This document shows, piece after piece, positions 32,199 to 42,882 of a stretch of 64,000 nt of DNA. The first letter of the stretch is position 1, and the number at the start of each line of letters is the position of its first letter. The stretch spans positions 2,480,001 through 2,544,000 of the forward strand of contig NC_014762.1 of NCBI RefSeq assembly GCF_000183725.1. The letters run 5' to 3'. Both the position numbers and the translations under genes were made by a program. The notes beneath the pieces are model-generated. The model saw only the letters and a program-made list of their open reading frames with translations, was not told the DNA's origin and ran no database searches. The DNA comes from Sulfuricurvum kujiense DSM 16994 (lineage in GTDB: Bacteria; Campylobacterota; Campylobacteria; Campylobacterales; Sulfurimonadaceae).

Positions 32199-33320
32199 TT
32201 ATCGTTTAATCGGAAGGTTCATATCGTTACCCCAAACATCCCAGCTTCCTGTGAAGACTTTGACGTTTTTGTAACCCAACAATTGAAGCGCAGTGATGTG
32301 TTCCGAGCTTCGTCCCGCACCTACGTGGCAGTACGCATAAATTGTTTTGTCTTTTGTGATTCCGTAGTTGTCGTACACTTTTTGAAGTTCTTCCGCTGAA
32401 CGGAAAGAGAGTTTTTTATCGGCATCAGAGATTTGACTCCACTCGATAAAGGTAGCTCCCGGTACGTGACCGCCGCGCGCGACGTTATCCATTTTACGTT
32501 CACCGATGATCTCAGCGATACCCCGTGAATCAATGATAACGTATTTAGAATTTTTCCCGTTTTTGAGAATATCTTCCATAGCGTGCTTCACTTCATTTTT
32601 ATCCGCAATTACGCTGTATTTGATTTTTTTAGGGTCAATTTTATACTTTTTAGGTGCTACAACCTCATCCCCTTTGACAACAAGGAGACGTTTTTCAACG
32701 ATTGCCATTTTTTCTTGAAGCGCTTTTGCATCTTCATCTGCTTTTTTAATGGCCGCTTCCAACGCCGCTTTATCAGCGCCCTCTTTTTTAAGTGCCTCTT
32801 TCGATTCTTTTGCTACTTTTTTAGCGGCTTTAAGATCTTTATTCAACGCATCGTACTCTTTTTGAGCCGGGTCGATTGCCATCATAGCTGCACGTCCGCC
32901 GTTTAGAACTTTGACGTTCTTGTGGCCGTAACTGTCAAAAAACGAGTAAACACCCGTCGCATTCGGACCTTTAAAGTCATCGTATGCGATAACCATCATA
33001 TCGTTGCTGATCCCTTTTTTACCGATTGTTTGTTCGGCATCGTCAATACAGCGGTACAATGGTGCACAATGCATTTCACCATCGATATCTGAATGGTGAA
33101 GGTGGTGAGCATACATCTCTACCGACCCTTTAATATGACCGAGTTTATAAATATCTTCGTTATCACCTGATACGAACATCACTTTTGGATTGCCAACCAG
33201 CTTGACCGCTTCTTCGGCAGAAATAAGAATTGAATTATTCTTATACCCATCAGCAGCCATTAAGATGGTCGATGCCGACAGTGATGCCGCAACACATAGT
33301 GTTTTTAGCAATCTGTTCAT
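32199..33320 (-). CDS. Periplasmic two-domain rhodanese, first gene of the Mo-enzyme operon
   Basis: A 373-residue secreted protein (signal ending 'TILMAAD'). The N-terminal rhodanese domain (about residues 32-150) has lost the catalytic Cys ('AYDDFKGP' at that site). A charged Ala/Lys/Glu helix of about 60 residues (155-212) links it to the second domain (about 235-373), whose active site 'YCHVGAGRSS' has C331. It would move sulfane sulfur, for example from thiosulfate or polysulfide. It starts 10 bases before the Mo catalytic gene and shares its promoter at 33386, so sulfur transfer is likely part of the enzyme's pathway. Confidence 0.88.
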   Translation of the reverse strand: MNRLLKTLCVAASLSASTILMAADGYKNNSILISAEEAVKLVGNPKVMFVSGDNEDIYKLGHIKGSVEMYAHHLHHSDIDGEMHCAPLYRCIDDAEQTIGKKGISNDMMVIAYDDFKGPNATGVYSFFDSYGHKNVKVLNGGRAAMMAIDPAQKEYDALNKDLKAAKKVAKESKEALKKEGADKAALEAAIKKADEDAKALQEKMAIVEKRLLVVKGDEVVAPKKYKIDPKKIKYSVIADKNEVKHAMEDILKNGKNSKYVIIDSRGIAEIIGERKMDNVARGGHVPGATFIEWSQISDADKKLSFRSAEELQKVYDNYGITKDKTIYAYCHVGAGRSSEHITALQLLGYKNVKVFTGSWDVWGNDMNLPIKR

Positions 33321-33385
33321 CCGTGCTCCTTCTTCTATTTTGAATATGCACCCATGGTGCGTTAATTTACGGAATTACCGCATAC

Positions 33386-33391
33386 ATTATA
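33386..33391 (-). promoter_or_regulatory. -10 element of the Mo-enzyme operon promoter
   Basis: On the minus strand the sequence reads TATAAT, 66 bases before the rhodanese ATG. There is no good -35 box (CTGCTT at the expected place), as expected of an activator-dependent promoter. Confidence 0.6.
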
Positions 33392-33432
33392 AAGGTGAGA
33401 CTCTTAATAAGCAGTAAACAATGTAATATAAT

Positions 33433-33448
33433 TGTAACATTGATTACA
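33433..33448. promoter_or_regulatory. CRP/FNR-type operator TGTAA-N6-TTACA
   Basis: A perfect palindrome with CRP-type half-site spacing. It is nested in a larger inverted repeat TGTAACATT (33433-33441) / AATGTTACA (33450-33458). If transcription starts 7 bases after the -10 box at 33386-33391, the centre is at about -61.5, the class I activator position. Confidence 0.6.
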
Positions 33449-33626
33449 AAATGTTACATTCTTATCACAATTTAGAGACAATACATTATTCGTCGTTATT
33501 TTACGTTTTCTTATACGTCCAAACTCTGTTATTACCCTTATATAGTATGATTAATACTTGCAATTTAATCACTTTTTGATAGTATGACGATTATTTTTAT
33601 CACATATTTAATGCAAAAGGAGCTAT

Positions 33627-34232
33627 ATGAGCGCCGAAAAAATTCAAAATGCCATTACTCAGTCCGATACAGCCGTACTTATCGAGCTCTTAGAAGACAA
33701 AACCCTTCCGATCGAGGAGGTAGAAAAAATCTATCAAGCATACAAAAATGACAAACTGATTGTAGGCCAAGTCGCCATGAACCTATCTTTGCGAACATCC
33801 GTATATGAGCGTGAGAAAGAATACAGCCCTATCATGGTTTCACTTTTAATCGATATTGCAAGCAACCCTGTCGACATGGGGGCACGCTGGGCCGTTGCCA
33901 AAAATCCCCACACCCCGGTTGAAGTGCTCCGCCATCTCTCTGCTGATCCGATCAACCTCGTTCGTGCTTTGGTTGCCGCAAATCCCTCTACTCCGAGCGA
34001 TATCTTGGAAAAATTCTTCAGTGATGAGAAAATTGTCCGAGACGGACTTTCGGGCAATCCGAATACCCCCGCCAAGTTGCTAAAAATTTTATGTGACGAC
34101 AACGATAAAATGGTGCGAATGCGTCTTGCCGAAAACCGTTCCGCCCCGACAGACATTATACAAATTCTTGTGAATGACAGTGATGTCGATGTCAGTAAAG
34201 CTGCGGAAGCAAACCTTGGAGAACGTCAATGA
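33627..34232 (+). CDS. Leucine-rich-repeat-variant (LRV) protein
   Basis: A 201-residue protein made of helical repeats of about 24 residues of the LRV type: 'ARWAVAKNPHTPVEVLRHL', 'VRALVAANPSTPSDILEKF', 'VRDGLSGNPNTPAKLLKIL' and 'VRMRLAENRSAPTDIIQIL'. The Azotobacter LRV protein carries an N-terminal [4Fe-4S] cluster; this one has a single Cys, so that cluster is absent. The gene overlaps the next by ATGA and so is in one operon with the small hypothetical protein and Mrp. A scaffold or adaptor role is likely but not shown. Confidence 0.85.
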   Translation: MSAEKIQNAITQSDTAVLIELLEDKTLPIEEVEKIYQAYKNDKLIVGQVAMNLSLRTSVYEREKEYSPIMVSLLIDIASNPVDMGARWAVAKNPHTPVEVLRHLSADPINLVRALVAANPSTPSDILEKFFSDEKIVRDGLSGNPNTPAKLLKILCDDNDKMVRMRLAENRSAPTDIIQILVNDSDVDVSKAAEANLGERQ

Positions 34233-34603
34233 AACAGCGTCATTTTGAGGAACGAAGCCAGTTTATGAGCCTCGAAAATCACTTTCTGAATACTTTTTTT
34301 TCAGGCCTTTATCTCAGTGCCGGTGATTTTATAGCGGTCGGACGTGCGAATGGAGTTGATTTGCAAATGCATTCTCGAGAAATGCTGATCAAAGATTTAT
34401 TAAACGAATCCAACAAAGCCGGAAGCCTCAGCGGCGTTATCGCATCATTGAATACGCTTATCGATGAACGCATCAGCACCTGTCATCGTCTCAGTCTCGA
34501 ATATCCTCATGCTCGAACGCCTCTTGCAAAACTGGCGCAAAAAGCAACCGGGAGCAAAGCTCTTTTAGCCCGTGAAGCCAGAGGAAATCCGTATGAACAC
34601 TAA
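34229..34603 (+). CDS. Small hypothetical protein between LRV and Mrp
   Basis: A 124-residue, mainly helical protein with no signal, transmembrane segment or known motif; one Cys only ('ISTCHRL'). It is coupled by overlap to both neighbours: ATGA with the LRV gene and 11 bases with Mrp. It resembles short factors that travel with TorD or Mrp genes in size only, and no family is recognised. Confidence 0.7.
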   Translation: MKQRHFEERSQFMSLENHFLNTFFSGLYLSAGDFIAVGRANGVDLQMHSREMLIKDLLNESNKAGSLSGVIASLNTLIDERISTCHRLSLEYPHARTPLAKLAQKATGSKALLAREARGNPYEH

Positions 34604-35633
34604 AAAATTGCTTGAAGCTCTAAATGCACTCCCCTACCCCGGCCTCAGTCGTACATTGGGAGAACTTAAACTCATTTCAACCGTAAAAGTCGTAGATAAT
34701 AGTGCATCTATCGAACTTCTTACTGTCAGTGACGATTCCTATTTGACGGTAAAATCTGCCATTGAAACCGCTTTTGAAAAAGAGTTTACTGCACTTAATA
34801 TCACCAAAAAAGCGCTCGTCCAAAAAGATACCAACTACGGCAACAGTGCCGCACCGAATAACCGTGCACCCTATGCCGCAAACGTTATCGCCGTTACCAG
34901 CGGTAAAGGGGGAGTCGGTAAAAGTACAGTCAGCGTCAATCTGGCCATCGCTCTCGCACAGAAAGGGTATCGTGTAGGAATTTTGGATGCCGATGTTTAC
35001 GGCCCCAATGTACCGCGTCTGACCAATACCGACTTGGAAAAAATCAAATGGAATGATGACAACCAAATCGTACCGAGTGAGAATTACGGTATTAAAATCA
35101 TGAGCGTCGCACTCACTACACCTACTTCCGATACCCCACTCGTGTGGCGCTCGTCGGTTGCCGTGTCGGCATTGATCCAATTTTTGGAAGACGTGGCATG
35201 GGGAGAACTTGATTTCCTCGTCATCGATATGCCTCCGGGAACCGGCGACATCCAGCTCACTATGGCGCAAGAGCTCCCGATCAGTGCGGGCGTCATCGTG
35301 ACAACACCTCAACTGGTCGCCAGTGATGACGTCAGCCGAGCCATTCGGATGTTTCAGGATATTCATGTCCCGATGGCAGGATTGGTAGAGAATATGAGCT
35401 ATTTCGTCGCCCCCGACACCGGAACCCGTTATAATATTTTCGGCAGCGGCGGCGGAGAGCGATTGGCGGAGCGTTATAACATCCCGTTACTGGGTCAAAT
35501 CCCTTTAAATATGGATATTCGCGAAGGGAGCGATAACGGTGAGCCTCCGGTTGTTTTGGGCAATAATACGTTAAAAAGCTATTATAAAGAGATCGTAGAA
35601 AATATGCTAAAAGCGGTGAAGTTTAAAGTTTAG
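34593..35633 (+). CDS. mrp: Mrp/ApbC iron-sulfur carrier ATPase
   Basis: A 346-residue protein starting at ATG 34593, after GAGGA; a GTG seven codons upstream is less well placed. The N-terminal MIP18-like domain (about 1-85) is followed by a deviant Walker A P-loop 'SGKGGVGKSTVSVNLA' near residue 103, 'DADVYGPN' near 131 and 'DMPPGTGD' near 214. Mrp/ApbC proteins bind and hand over [4Fe-4S] clusters to target enzymes. The usual CxxC near the C-terminus of NBP35-type relatives is not seen, which is normal in some short Mrp forms. It ends at a bidirectional terminator. Confidence 0.92.
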   Translation: MNTKKLLEALNALPYPGLSRTLGELKLISTVKVVDNSASIELLTVSDDSYLTVKSAIETAFEKEFTALNITKKALVQKDTNYGNSAAPNNRAPYAANVIAVTSGKGGVGKSTVSVNLAIALAQKGYRVGILDADVYGPNVPRLTNTDLEKIKWNDDNQIVPSENYGIKIMSVALTTPTSDTPLVWRSSVAVSALIQFLEDVAWGELDFLVIDMPPGTGDIQLTMAQELPISAGVIVTTPQLVASDDVSRAIRMFQDIHVPMAGLVENMSYFVAPDTGTRYNIFGSGGGERLAERYNIPLLGQIPLNMDIREGSDNGEPPVVLGNNTLKSYYKEIVENMLKAVKFKV

Positions 35634-35641
35634 AAGATGGT

Positions 35642-35666
35642 AAGTTTCCACATAATGTGGAAACTT
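35642..35666. terminator. Bidirectional terminator between mrp and the convergent lipoprotein gene
   Basis: AAGTTTCCACAT and ATGTGGAAACTT form a perfect 12-bp stem with one central base. T-rich sequence follows on the plus strand, and A-rich flanks serve the minus strand. The genes on both sides end here. Confidence 0.85.
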
Positions 35667-35673
35667 TACTTAT

Positions 35674-36507
35674 TTATTTGAAAATTTTCTTCAAATCTAC
35701 TTCAACTGCACCCGGTACGGTTGCAATCGTCATAAATTCACTCATCGTGAGCAGCGGATAACTGATCGCAATAAAATACTTCGCACTCAGCGCTTTCGCT
35801 TGGCCGTTTTCAATCAATACGGCCCATGGCAATAATTCACTGTTTTGAGTTCCGATCTTTTTAACAAATCCGTTTGTACGGCGATCTAGACTTACAAACG
35901 CTACATAGCGGTCATCTCCGAGTTTAACAACAGCCGTTGTCCCTTTGGCTTTTTGCGCTTTCGCAACCAAATCTGCGGTCGTGCCTTCACCGACAACGCT
36001 CATGTCTTCATAATACGGCATACCGACCATAAAATGATATCCTGCCAAACCGTCAAATTCCCATTTATCGGCTGAATCTTTTAATGGACCGAATGCTTTT
36101 TCTAGTGATGCAAGCGTTGCTGCAGCTGTAGCATGGTTATACTCTTTTTGCATGAACGCTTTTCCGAAATAAACCGGGTTTGCAATACTGATTTGCTTGT
36201 TCTCATCATCAACCAAAATACGTCCTACAGCAGCAAGCCCACGTGTAGGTTTATTCGCCGTATCTTTCATTTTAGCGTTTGTATAAAGCACTGTTGTTCC
36301 TGCATCGCCTTTATACGTACCGACTACTTCGAATCCCGCAGCAGAGAGTTTAGATTTTGTACTCTCTACATCATTGTATGCTCCGATTTTATAGGCAGAA
36401 ACAACTTTTTCTACTTTAACGCCTGCTTCAGCTGACGGAGTCGTACCGGCACACCCGCAAAATCCGATAACGAGTGCACTCATGATCAGTGTATAGAATT
36501 TTTTCAT
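35674..36507 (-). CDS. Probable lipoprotein paired with a DUF302 protein
   Basis: A 277-residue secreted protein whose signal ends in 'IGFCGCAG', an imperfect lipobox with Cys 19 as the likely lipid site. The rest is a mixed alpha/beta domain with 'YNDVESTKSKLSAAGFEVVG' near residue 44, a DUF302-like first motif, and 'IAISYPLLTMSEFM' near the end. No catalytic residues are recognised. It overlaps the DUF302 gene upstream by 4 bases. A periplasmic accessory pair is the simplest view. Confidence 0.65.
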   Translation of the reverse strand: MKKFYTLIMSALVIGFCGCAGTTPSAEAGVKVEKVVSAYKIGAYNDVESTKSKLSAAGFEVVGTYKGDAGTTVLYTNAKMKDTANKPTRGLAAVGRILVDDENKQISIANPVYFGKAFMQKEYNHATAAATLASLEKAFGPLKDSADKWEFDGLAGYHFMVGMPYYEDMSVVGEGTTADLVAKAQKAKGTTAVVKLGDDRYVAFVSLDRRTNGFVKKIGTQNSELLPWAVLIENGQAKALSAKYFIAISYPLLTMSEFMTIATVPGAVEVDLKKIFK

Positions 36508-37454
36508 AGCTCTTTTGCTCCCAATCCGGTCATGATTTCAATAATTTCTTTATCCAAAGCAACGATTGAATCGTTCATTTTCTGATCGTTGATTCCCATA
36601 ACCGCTGTCCATGTTGCAAGACGAGGCATACCGATCATAAGCTTGTTTGATCCTTTTTCAACATACATGTACATTGAACACGGTGCGAATGCTCCTGCAT
36701 CCGGACGACCTTGATTGAAAATCCCTTCTGAGAATTTAAAATGACAGAGAGAATAAACCCAATACGCATCAAAACGGCCAAACTCGATATTATTATCAGT
36801 CATAGACCCTTTAATATCTTTATATCCTGCAATGATATATTGGTTTGCTTCAAACGCTTCTTCGAATTTCCCTTGGAAATCACTGATAAAAGCATCCAAA
36901 CTAGCCCCTCGCTCAAACGGAAGTTCAAACGTCATCATCGGTTTTGCCGGTAATGCACTGTACTCTACGATTTGAACTTTGTTCCCGATCTCTTTTTCGA
37001 TCATTGCATCGAGTTCAGGAAATGTCGCGATAAATTTAGCACGTACGTCTGCATCTTTTACCCCTGTAATATCAAGCATGGTTTCAGGAGTGATGTGCCC
37101 TACGTAGGTTTTATCTTCAGATTGCTTTTTCCATACATGGAGGTTAAACGGACTGAATCCACCCAATGACGGCTCTTTCAAAAGCAATGGCCCGACTGCT
37201 GCATCTTTGGTAACTGAGAAAAACCCGAGATTATCGAGATTTGTCCCGCCGTATTTTGTTTTATACCCATCGTTAATACGCTCATGCGGATCGGAGAGGA
37301 CAAAACCGATCGTCTGGATCTTTTCATTCACGAGGCCCATAAATTCTTTTTCTTTATCGCCTTCACCGATATAGAATTTTGCCCCTTGGGCACCAAAAGC
37401 CATTGAAGCGGCTAGTGAAAGTGCAGCTGCACCCATTAATAGTCTATTAAACAT
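36504..37454 (-). CDS. Secreted DUF302-domain protein
   Basis: A 316-residue protein with a signal ending 'SMAFGAQ'. The C-terminal half shows the DUF302 pattern: 'DAYWVYSLCHFKFS' near residue 231 and 'AFAPCSMYMYVEKG' near 256, with Cys in both. The N-terminal half has a second, weaker copy. DUF302 proteins are small alpha/beta domains often secreted by sulfur and metal oxidisers; function unknown. The start follows GAGGAG and it is coupled to the lipoprotein gene. Confidence 0.72.
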   Translation of the reverse strand: MFNRLLMGAAALSLAASMAFGAQGAKFYIGEGDKEKEFMGLVNEKIQTIGFVLSDPHERINDGYKTKYGGTNLDNLGFFSVTKDAAVGPLLLKEPSLGGFSPFNLHVWKKQSEDKTYVGHITPETMLDITGVKDADVRAKFIATFPELDAMIEKEIGNKVQIVEYSALPAKPMMTFELPFERGASLDAFISDFQGKFEEAFEANQYIIAGYKDIKGSMTDNNIEFGRFDAYWVYSLCHFKFSEGIFNQGRPDAGAFAPCSMYMYVEKGSNKLMIGMPRLATWTAVMGINDQKMNDSIVALDKEIIEIMTGLGAKEL

Positions 37455-37615
37455 TTGATTCTCCTCTAAGTAATCGCTTATGAGCTGTGTGCCCTTTTTT
37501 GTTCAGGGGATATTCTATCACAAAGACATCAAATAAACGATAATAACAGCATAAGATTTTTGAACTCTTATTATTGTTGAAAAAAGTGGACGGATTGTGA
37601 ATTATATATACCGTC

Positions 37616-37640
37616 ATTGCGGACTAGATCCGCAATTTTA
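37616..37640 (+). terminator. Stem-loop with T-run between the FadL-type and DUF302 genes
   Basis: ATTGCGGA / TCCGCAAT, perfect 8-bp stem, five-base loop, then TTTTA on the plus strand. Both flanking genes are on the minus strand, where no T-run follows, so its direction is odd; it may block read-through from the other side or act as an insulator. Confidence 0.45.
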
Positions 37641-37679
37641 AGATACTGAATCTACCCTTTCAGGATAACGTAAAACATA

Positions 37680-38978
37680 CTAGAAGTTAAATTTTACAGC
37701 TAGTGTAAGTGCTTGTTGTGAATGTTTTGTATTAGTGGCACTACCAGTTGCAACAGTAGTGGTTTCAACAGTATCACTCACTTCAGGACTATATGTGTAT
37801 GCCATATCTAATGCTAAAGTTTCATTTATAGAATATCCTCCACCAATAGTATAAGCTTCTTCAACAGTTGCAGGGAACATTGCATAATTAAATAAGTTCA
37901 TGGTATCACCATCTGTATTATAAGCTGGGTTACCATTTACAGGTACATTGCTTTTATTATTAGGAACAGGATTTTTCCCATAGTTATAACCGAGACCTAG
38001 CCAATAAGAATCTGCTGAATATTTTAAACCAAGAGCATAAACTGTTTGATCATCCCAACCAAAATCTTTATACCCTTTTGCATCAGACCATTTAATCTCT
38101 TTAACATCCATTGTAGCCGTAAACTTATCCAACTCATATGATACACCTATTCCATATTCTTCAGGTTGCTCTAAATGGTCAGATTTTGCCGGCAATGCAA
38201 GAGGATTCGAACCATAGCCGTATGCTTCAGCCGCATCAGATATTTGATTTTTATATTCCATATCAATTGCTGATTTATATACAGCACCAATTGTTAAAGA
38301 TTTCGTCGGATTATAGTAACCTCCAAGTTGAAAACCAAATCCAATATCATTTGAGACACCACTACCAATATGTTTAGCATTTGTTGCTGCATCATTTGTA
38401 TCATAATCTACACTTAGAGCACCATATTGAACAATTCCTGTAAGACCTAAACCATAAATATCATTCCCATATGCTAAAGATGGAGTAAATTGCATCAACA
38501 TTAATGAGGATCTCATATTATATAAATCAACTTTACCGTTATAATTCTGGATTAATGATTTATCTGTACCTCTCCAATCAGTGCCCATACCAGCAGTACC
38601 ATACATACCAAGTCCAAATACAAGATCATCGTTGATTCTATGTGCTAAAGAAATAGCCGGAATTACACTTGCATCTTCAGCACTAGTCATATCTACACCC
38701 TTAGTTGGGTCATTGACACTCCCAGCATTTGTACTAACTTGTACATCTGAATCAAATATAGTTCCAGCAAAAATAAATTCATCTTTACCTTTCAACTTAG
38801 CTAAAAGCGCGGGATTCGTTAATGCATTTGCAGAACCCATATTGTGAGCGATACCAGTTCCACCCAAAGCTCTAGACTCAGCACTCAGCCCTATCATATG
38901 ATCCCCGTTTGTTGCGAATGCTGATGTAGCACTAAGAGCGATAGCAGCAGCGACCGCGATTTTGATTGAACGTTTCAT
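37680..38978 (-). CDS. FadL/OmpP1/TodX-family outer-membrane transport protein
   Basis: A 432-residue protein with a signal peptide ending 'SATSAFATNG'; the mature N-terminus 'NGDHMIGLSAESRALGGTGIA' region is the typical FadL N-terminal plug, and the chain ends 'LAVKFNF'. FadL-type channels take up hydrophobic compounds such as fatty acids or aromatic hydrocarbons. The gene is clearly richer in A+T than its neighbours (in two 60-base rows I counted 19 and 17 G+C, against 32 in a row of pyrG), so it may be a later acquisition. It has a promoter with a TTAACA dyad upstream. Confidence 0.88.
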   Translation of the reverse strand: MKRSIKIAVAAAIALSATSAFATNGDHMIGLSAESRALGGTGIAHNMGSANALTNPALLAKLKGKDEFIFAGTIFDSDVQVSTNAGSVNDPTKGVDMTSAEDASVIPAISLAHRINDDLVFGLGMYGTAGMGTDWRGTDKSLIQNYNGKVDLYNMRSSLMLMQFTPSLAYGNDIYGLGLTGIVQYGALSVDYDTNDAATNAKHIGSGVSNDIGFGFQLGGYYNPTKSLTIGAVYKSAIDMEYKNQISDAAEAYGYGSNPLALPAKSDHLEQPEEYGIGVSYELDKFTATMDVKEIKWSDAKGYKDFGWDDQTVYALGLKYSADSYWLGLGYNYGKNPVPNNKSNVPVNGNPAYNTDGDTMNLFNYAMFPATVEEAYTIGGGYSINETLALDMAYTYSPEVSDTVETTTVATGSATNTKHSQQALTLAVKFNF

Positions 38979-39034
38979 TAATTCTCCTCGATAAGTTTAT
39001 AGATTGAACCACTGAGTGGCTCGCTTACAACATC

Positions 39035-39070
39035 ATTATAGGTCTGTTAAAATTAATCGAAACTTAACAC
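39035..39070 (-). promoter_or_regulatory. Promoter of the FadL-type gene with TGTTAA-N13-TTAACA dyad
   Basis: On the minus strand TATAAT lies at 39040-39035, 57 bases before the ATG. TGTTAA (39045-39050) and TTAACA (39064-39069) form an inverted repeat over the -35 region, with the same half-sites as the inner part of the operator at 9181-9230. Confidence 0.5.
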
Positions 39071-39240
39071 AAAACGATCAAACTATTGCATTTTCTTATA
39101 ATAGAGATCACATCTGTAATATGACGATTTATTTCATTTAGTTATGGTCAATAAAGCGTCAAAAGGAGCAATAAAAGACGTTTTATCCGCTATTAGTCTT
39201 AAAAACAATCTTTTACCTAAGTTAATGAATGAATAACGAA

Positions 39241-39281
39241 ATTGTCACATTGTATCAAATAGTAACACTATGCGTGACAAT
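39241..39281. repeat. Inverted repeat ATTGTCAC / GTGACAAT
   Basis: Two perfect 8-base arms (39241-39248 and 39274-39281) with a 25-base spacer, 43 bases before a small open frame. It could be an operator; there is no known gene close downstream. Confidence 0.35.
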
Positions 39282-39323
39282 TTTGTGATAGGTTGCCCAT
39301 AAGAGGGTGTAAAATTGTAGTTT

Positions 39324-39434
39324 ATGTGGAAGGGTAAAGAGATACTGGCGGCAAATGTGCTCACCTGCAAGCCGTTGGATCCTGCCGTACAAAAAAGTGC
39401 ATTCGTAAAAAAGTCAATAAGGGTTGTAAAGTAA
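39324..39434 (+). CDS. Possible 36-residue small protein
   Basis: An ATG-started frame of 36 codons ending in TAA, translating to a basic peptide that begins 'MWKGKEILAANV' and ends 'SIRVVK', with one Cys. A TAAAAT box lies just upstream, but there is no clear ribosome site. It may equally be chance or the remnant of a gene. Confidence 0.2.
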   Translation: MWKGKEILAANVLTCKPLDPAVQKSAFVKKSIRVVK

Positions 39435-39490
39435 AAGTTTTGCTGTGATTGGTAAAAAAGGGGATTAAAAGTAAAAGAAGAAAAATCTGA

Positions 39491-39608
39491 GAGCCAGGCG
39501 GCGACCTACGTTTCCACACCTGAAAGATGCAGTATTATGAGCGATGAGGGTCTTAGCTTCCGGGTTCGGAATGGGACCGGGCGTTTCCCCCTCTCTATAG
39601 CCACCTGA
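39491..39608 (-). rRNA. rrf: 5S ribosomal RNA
   Basis: The minus strand carries the 5S core (CCGAACCCGGAAG, GGGAAACGCC) and closing stem CAGGTGGC / GCCGCCTG at its ends. It is the last gene of the rRNA operon; ends are estimated to within a few bases. Confidence 0.93.
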
Positions 39609-39670
39609 ACACTCAGAAGAGGATCTATCGAGATAGACTCTATTCTGAGAGTTTTGTTAGATGTATTTTC

Positions 39671-39688
39671 ATTGTTAAGTCGTCAACT
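39671..39688. repeat. Outer processing-stem arm, 3' side of pre-23S rRNA
   Basis: An 18-base sequence that is the exact inverse complement of 42781-42798. In the minus-strand transcript the two arms pair and form the outer part of the pre-23S stalk cut by RNase III. Confidence 0.75.
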
Positions 39689-39720
39689 TTTCGTAACTTC
39701 ATGCACATTCCACACTTATG

Positions 39721-39738
39721 CTTAATAAGGCGGTGAGC
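39721..39738. repeat. Inner processing-stem arm, 3' side of pre-23S rRNA
   Basis: CTTAATAAGGCGGTGAGC is the exact inverse complement of 42668-42685 and brackets the 23S gene closely. Confidence 0.8.
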
Positions 39739-42667
<2,929 letters not shown>

Positions 42668-42685
42668 GCTCACCGCCTTATTAAG
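42668..42685. repeat. Inner processing-stem arm, 5' side of pre-23S rRNA
   Basis: Pairs over 18 bases without mismatch with 39721-39738. Its CACCGC also pairs locally with GCGGTG at 42692-42697, giving a possible alternative hairpin. Confidence 0.8.
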
Positions 42686-42780
42686 AATAAAGCGGTGAAA
42701 TGTGTTTGTAGTTACGTTGTATAGTTATTCACTATACTGTAAATGTATTCGTCATAGATTTCTCTATGTCAAACATATTT

Positions 42781-42798
42781 AGTTGACGACTTAACAAT
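42781..42798. repeat. Outer processing-stem arm, 5' side of pre-23S rRNA
   Basis: Pairs over 18 bases without mismatch with 39671-39688. Confidence 0.75.
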
Positions 42799-42882
42799 AA
42801 TAATTCAAATAACGTTAGACTTTAAAAGTCTAATTCAAATACAACAAACTTGTACTTGAATCAGACTTTTTATTCTGATCTC

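Larger units (their letters stand above)
33321..33626. other. Divergent intergenic region between the Mo-enzyme operon and the LRV gene
   Basis: A 306-base AT-rich gap. It holds the -10 box of the rhodanese gene (33386-33391, minus), nested palindromes at 33432-33458, and upstream of the plus-strand LRV gene only a loose TATGAC and an AAAGGAG ribosome site. No open frame of note was seen. Confidence 0.6.
38979..39490. other. Intergenic region between the FadL-type gene and 5S rRNA
   Basis: A 512-base AT-rich gap. It holds the FadL-type promoter (about 39035-39070), an inverted repeat at 39241-39281, a 36-codon open frame at 39324-39434 and T-rich minus-strand sequence directly after the 5S gene (39436-39490) where the rRNA transcript probably ends. 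Confidence 0.5.

Noticed and set aside
34677-35366. A 229-codon minus-strand frame inside mrp
   Set aside because: Antisense to the well-conserved Mrp P-loop region; no motif or ribosome site.
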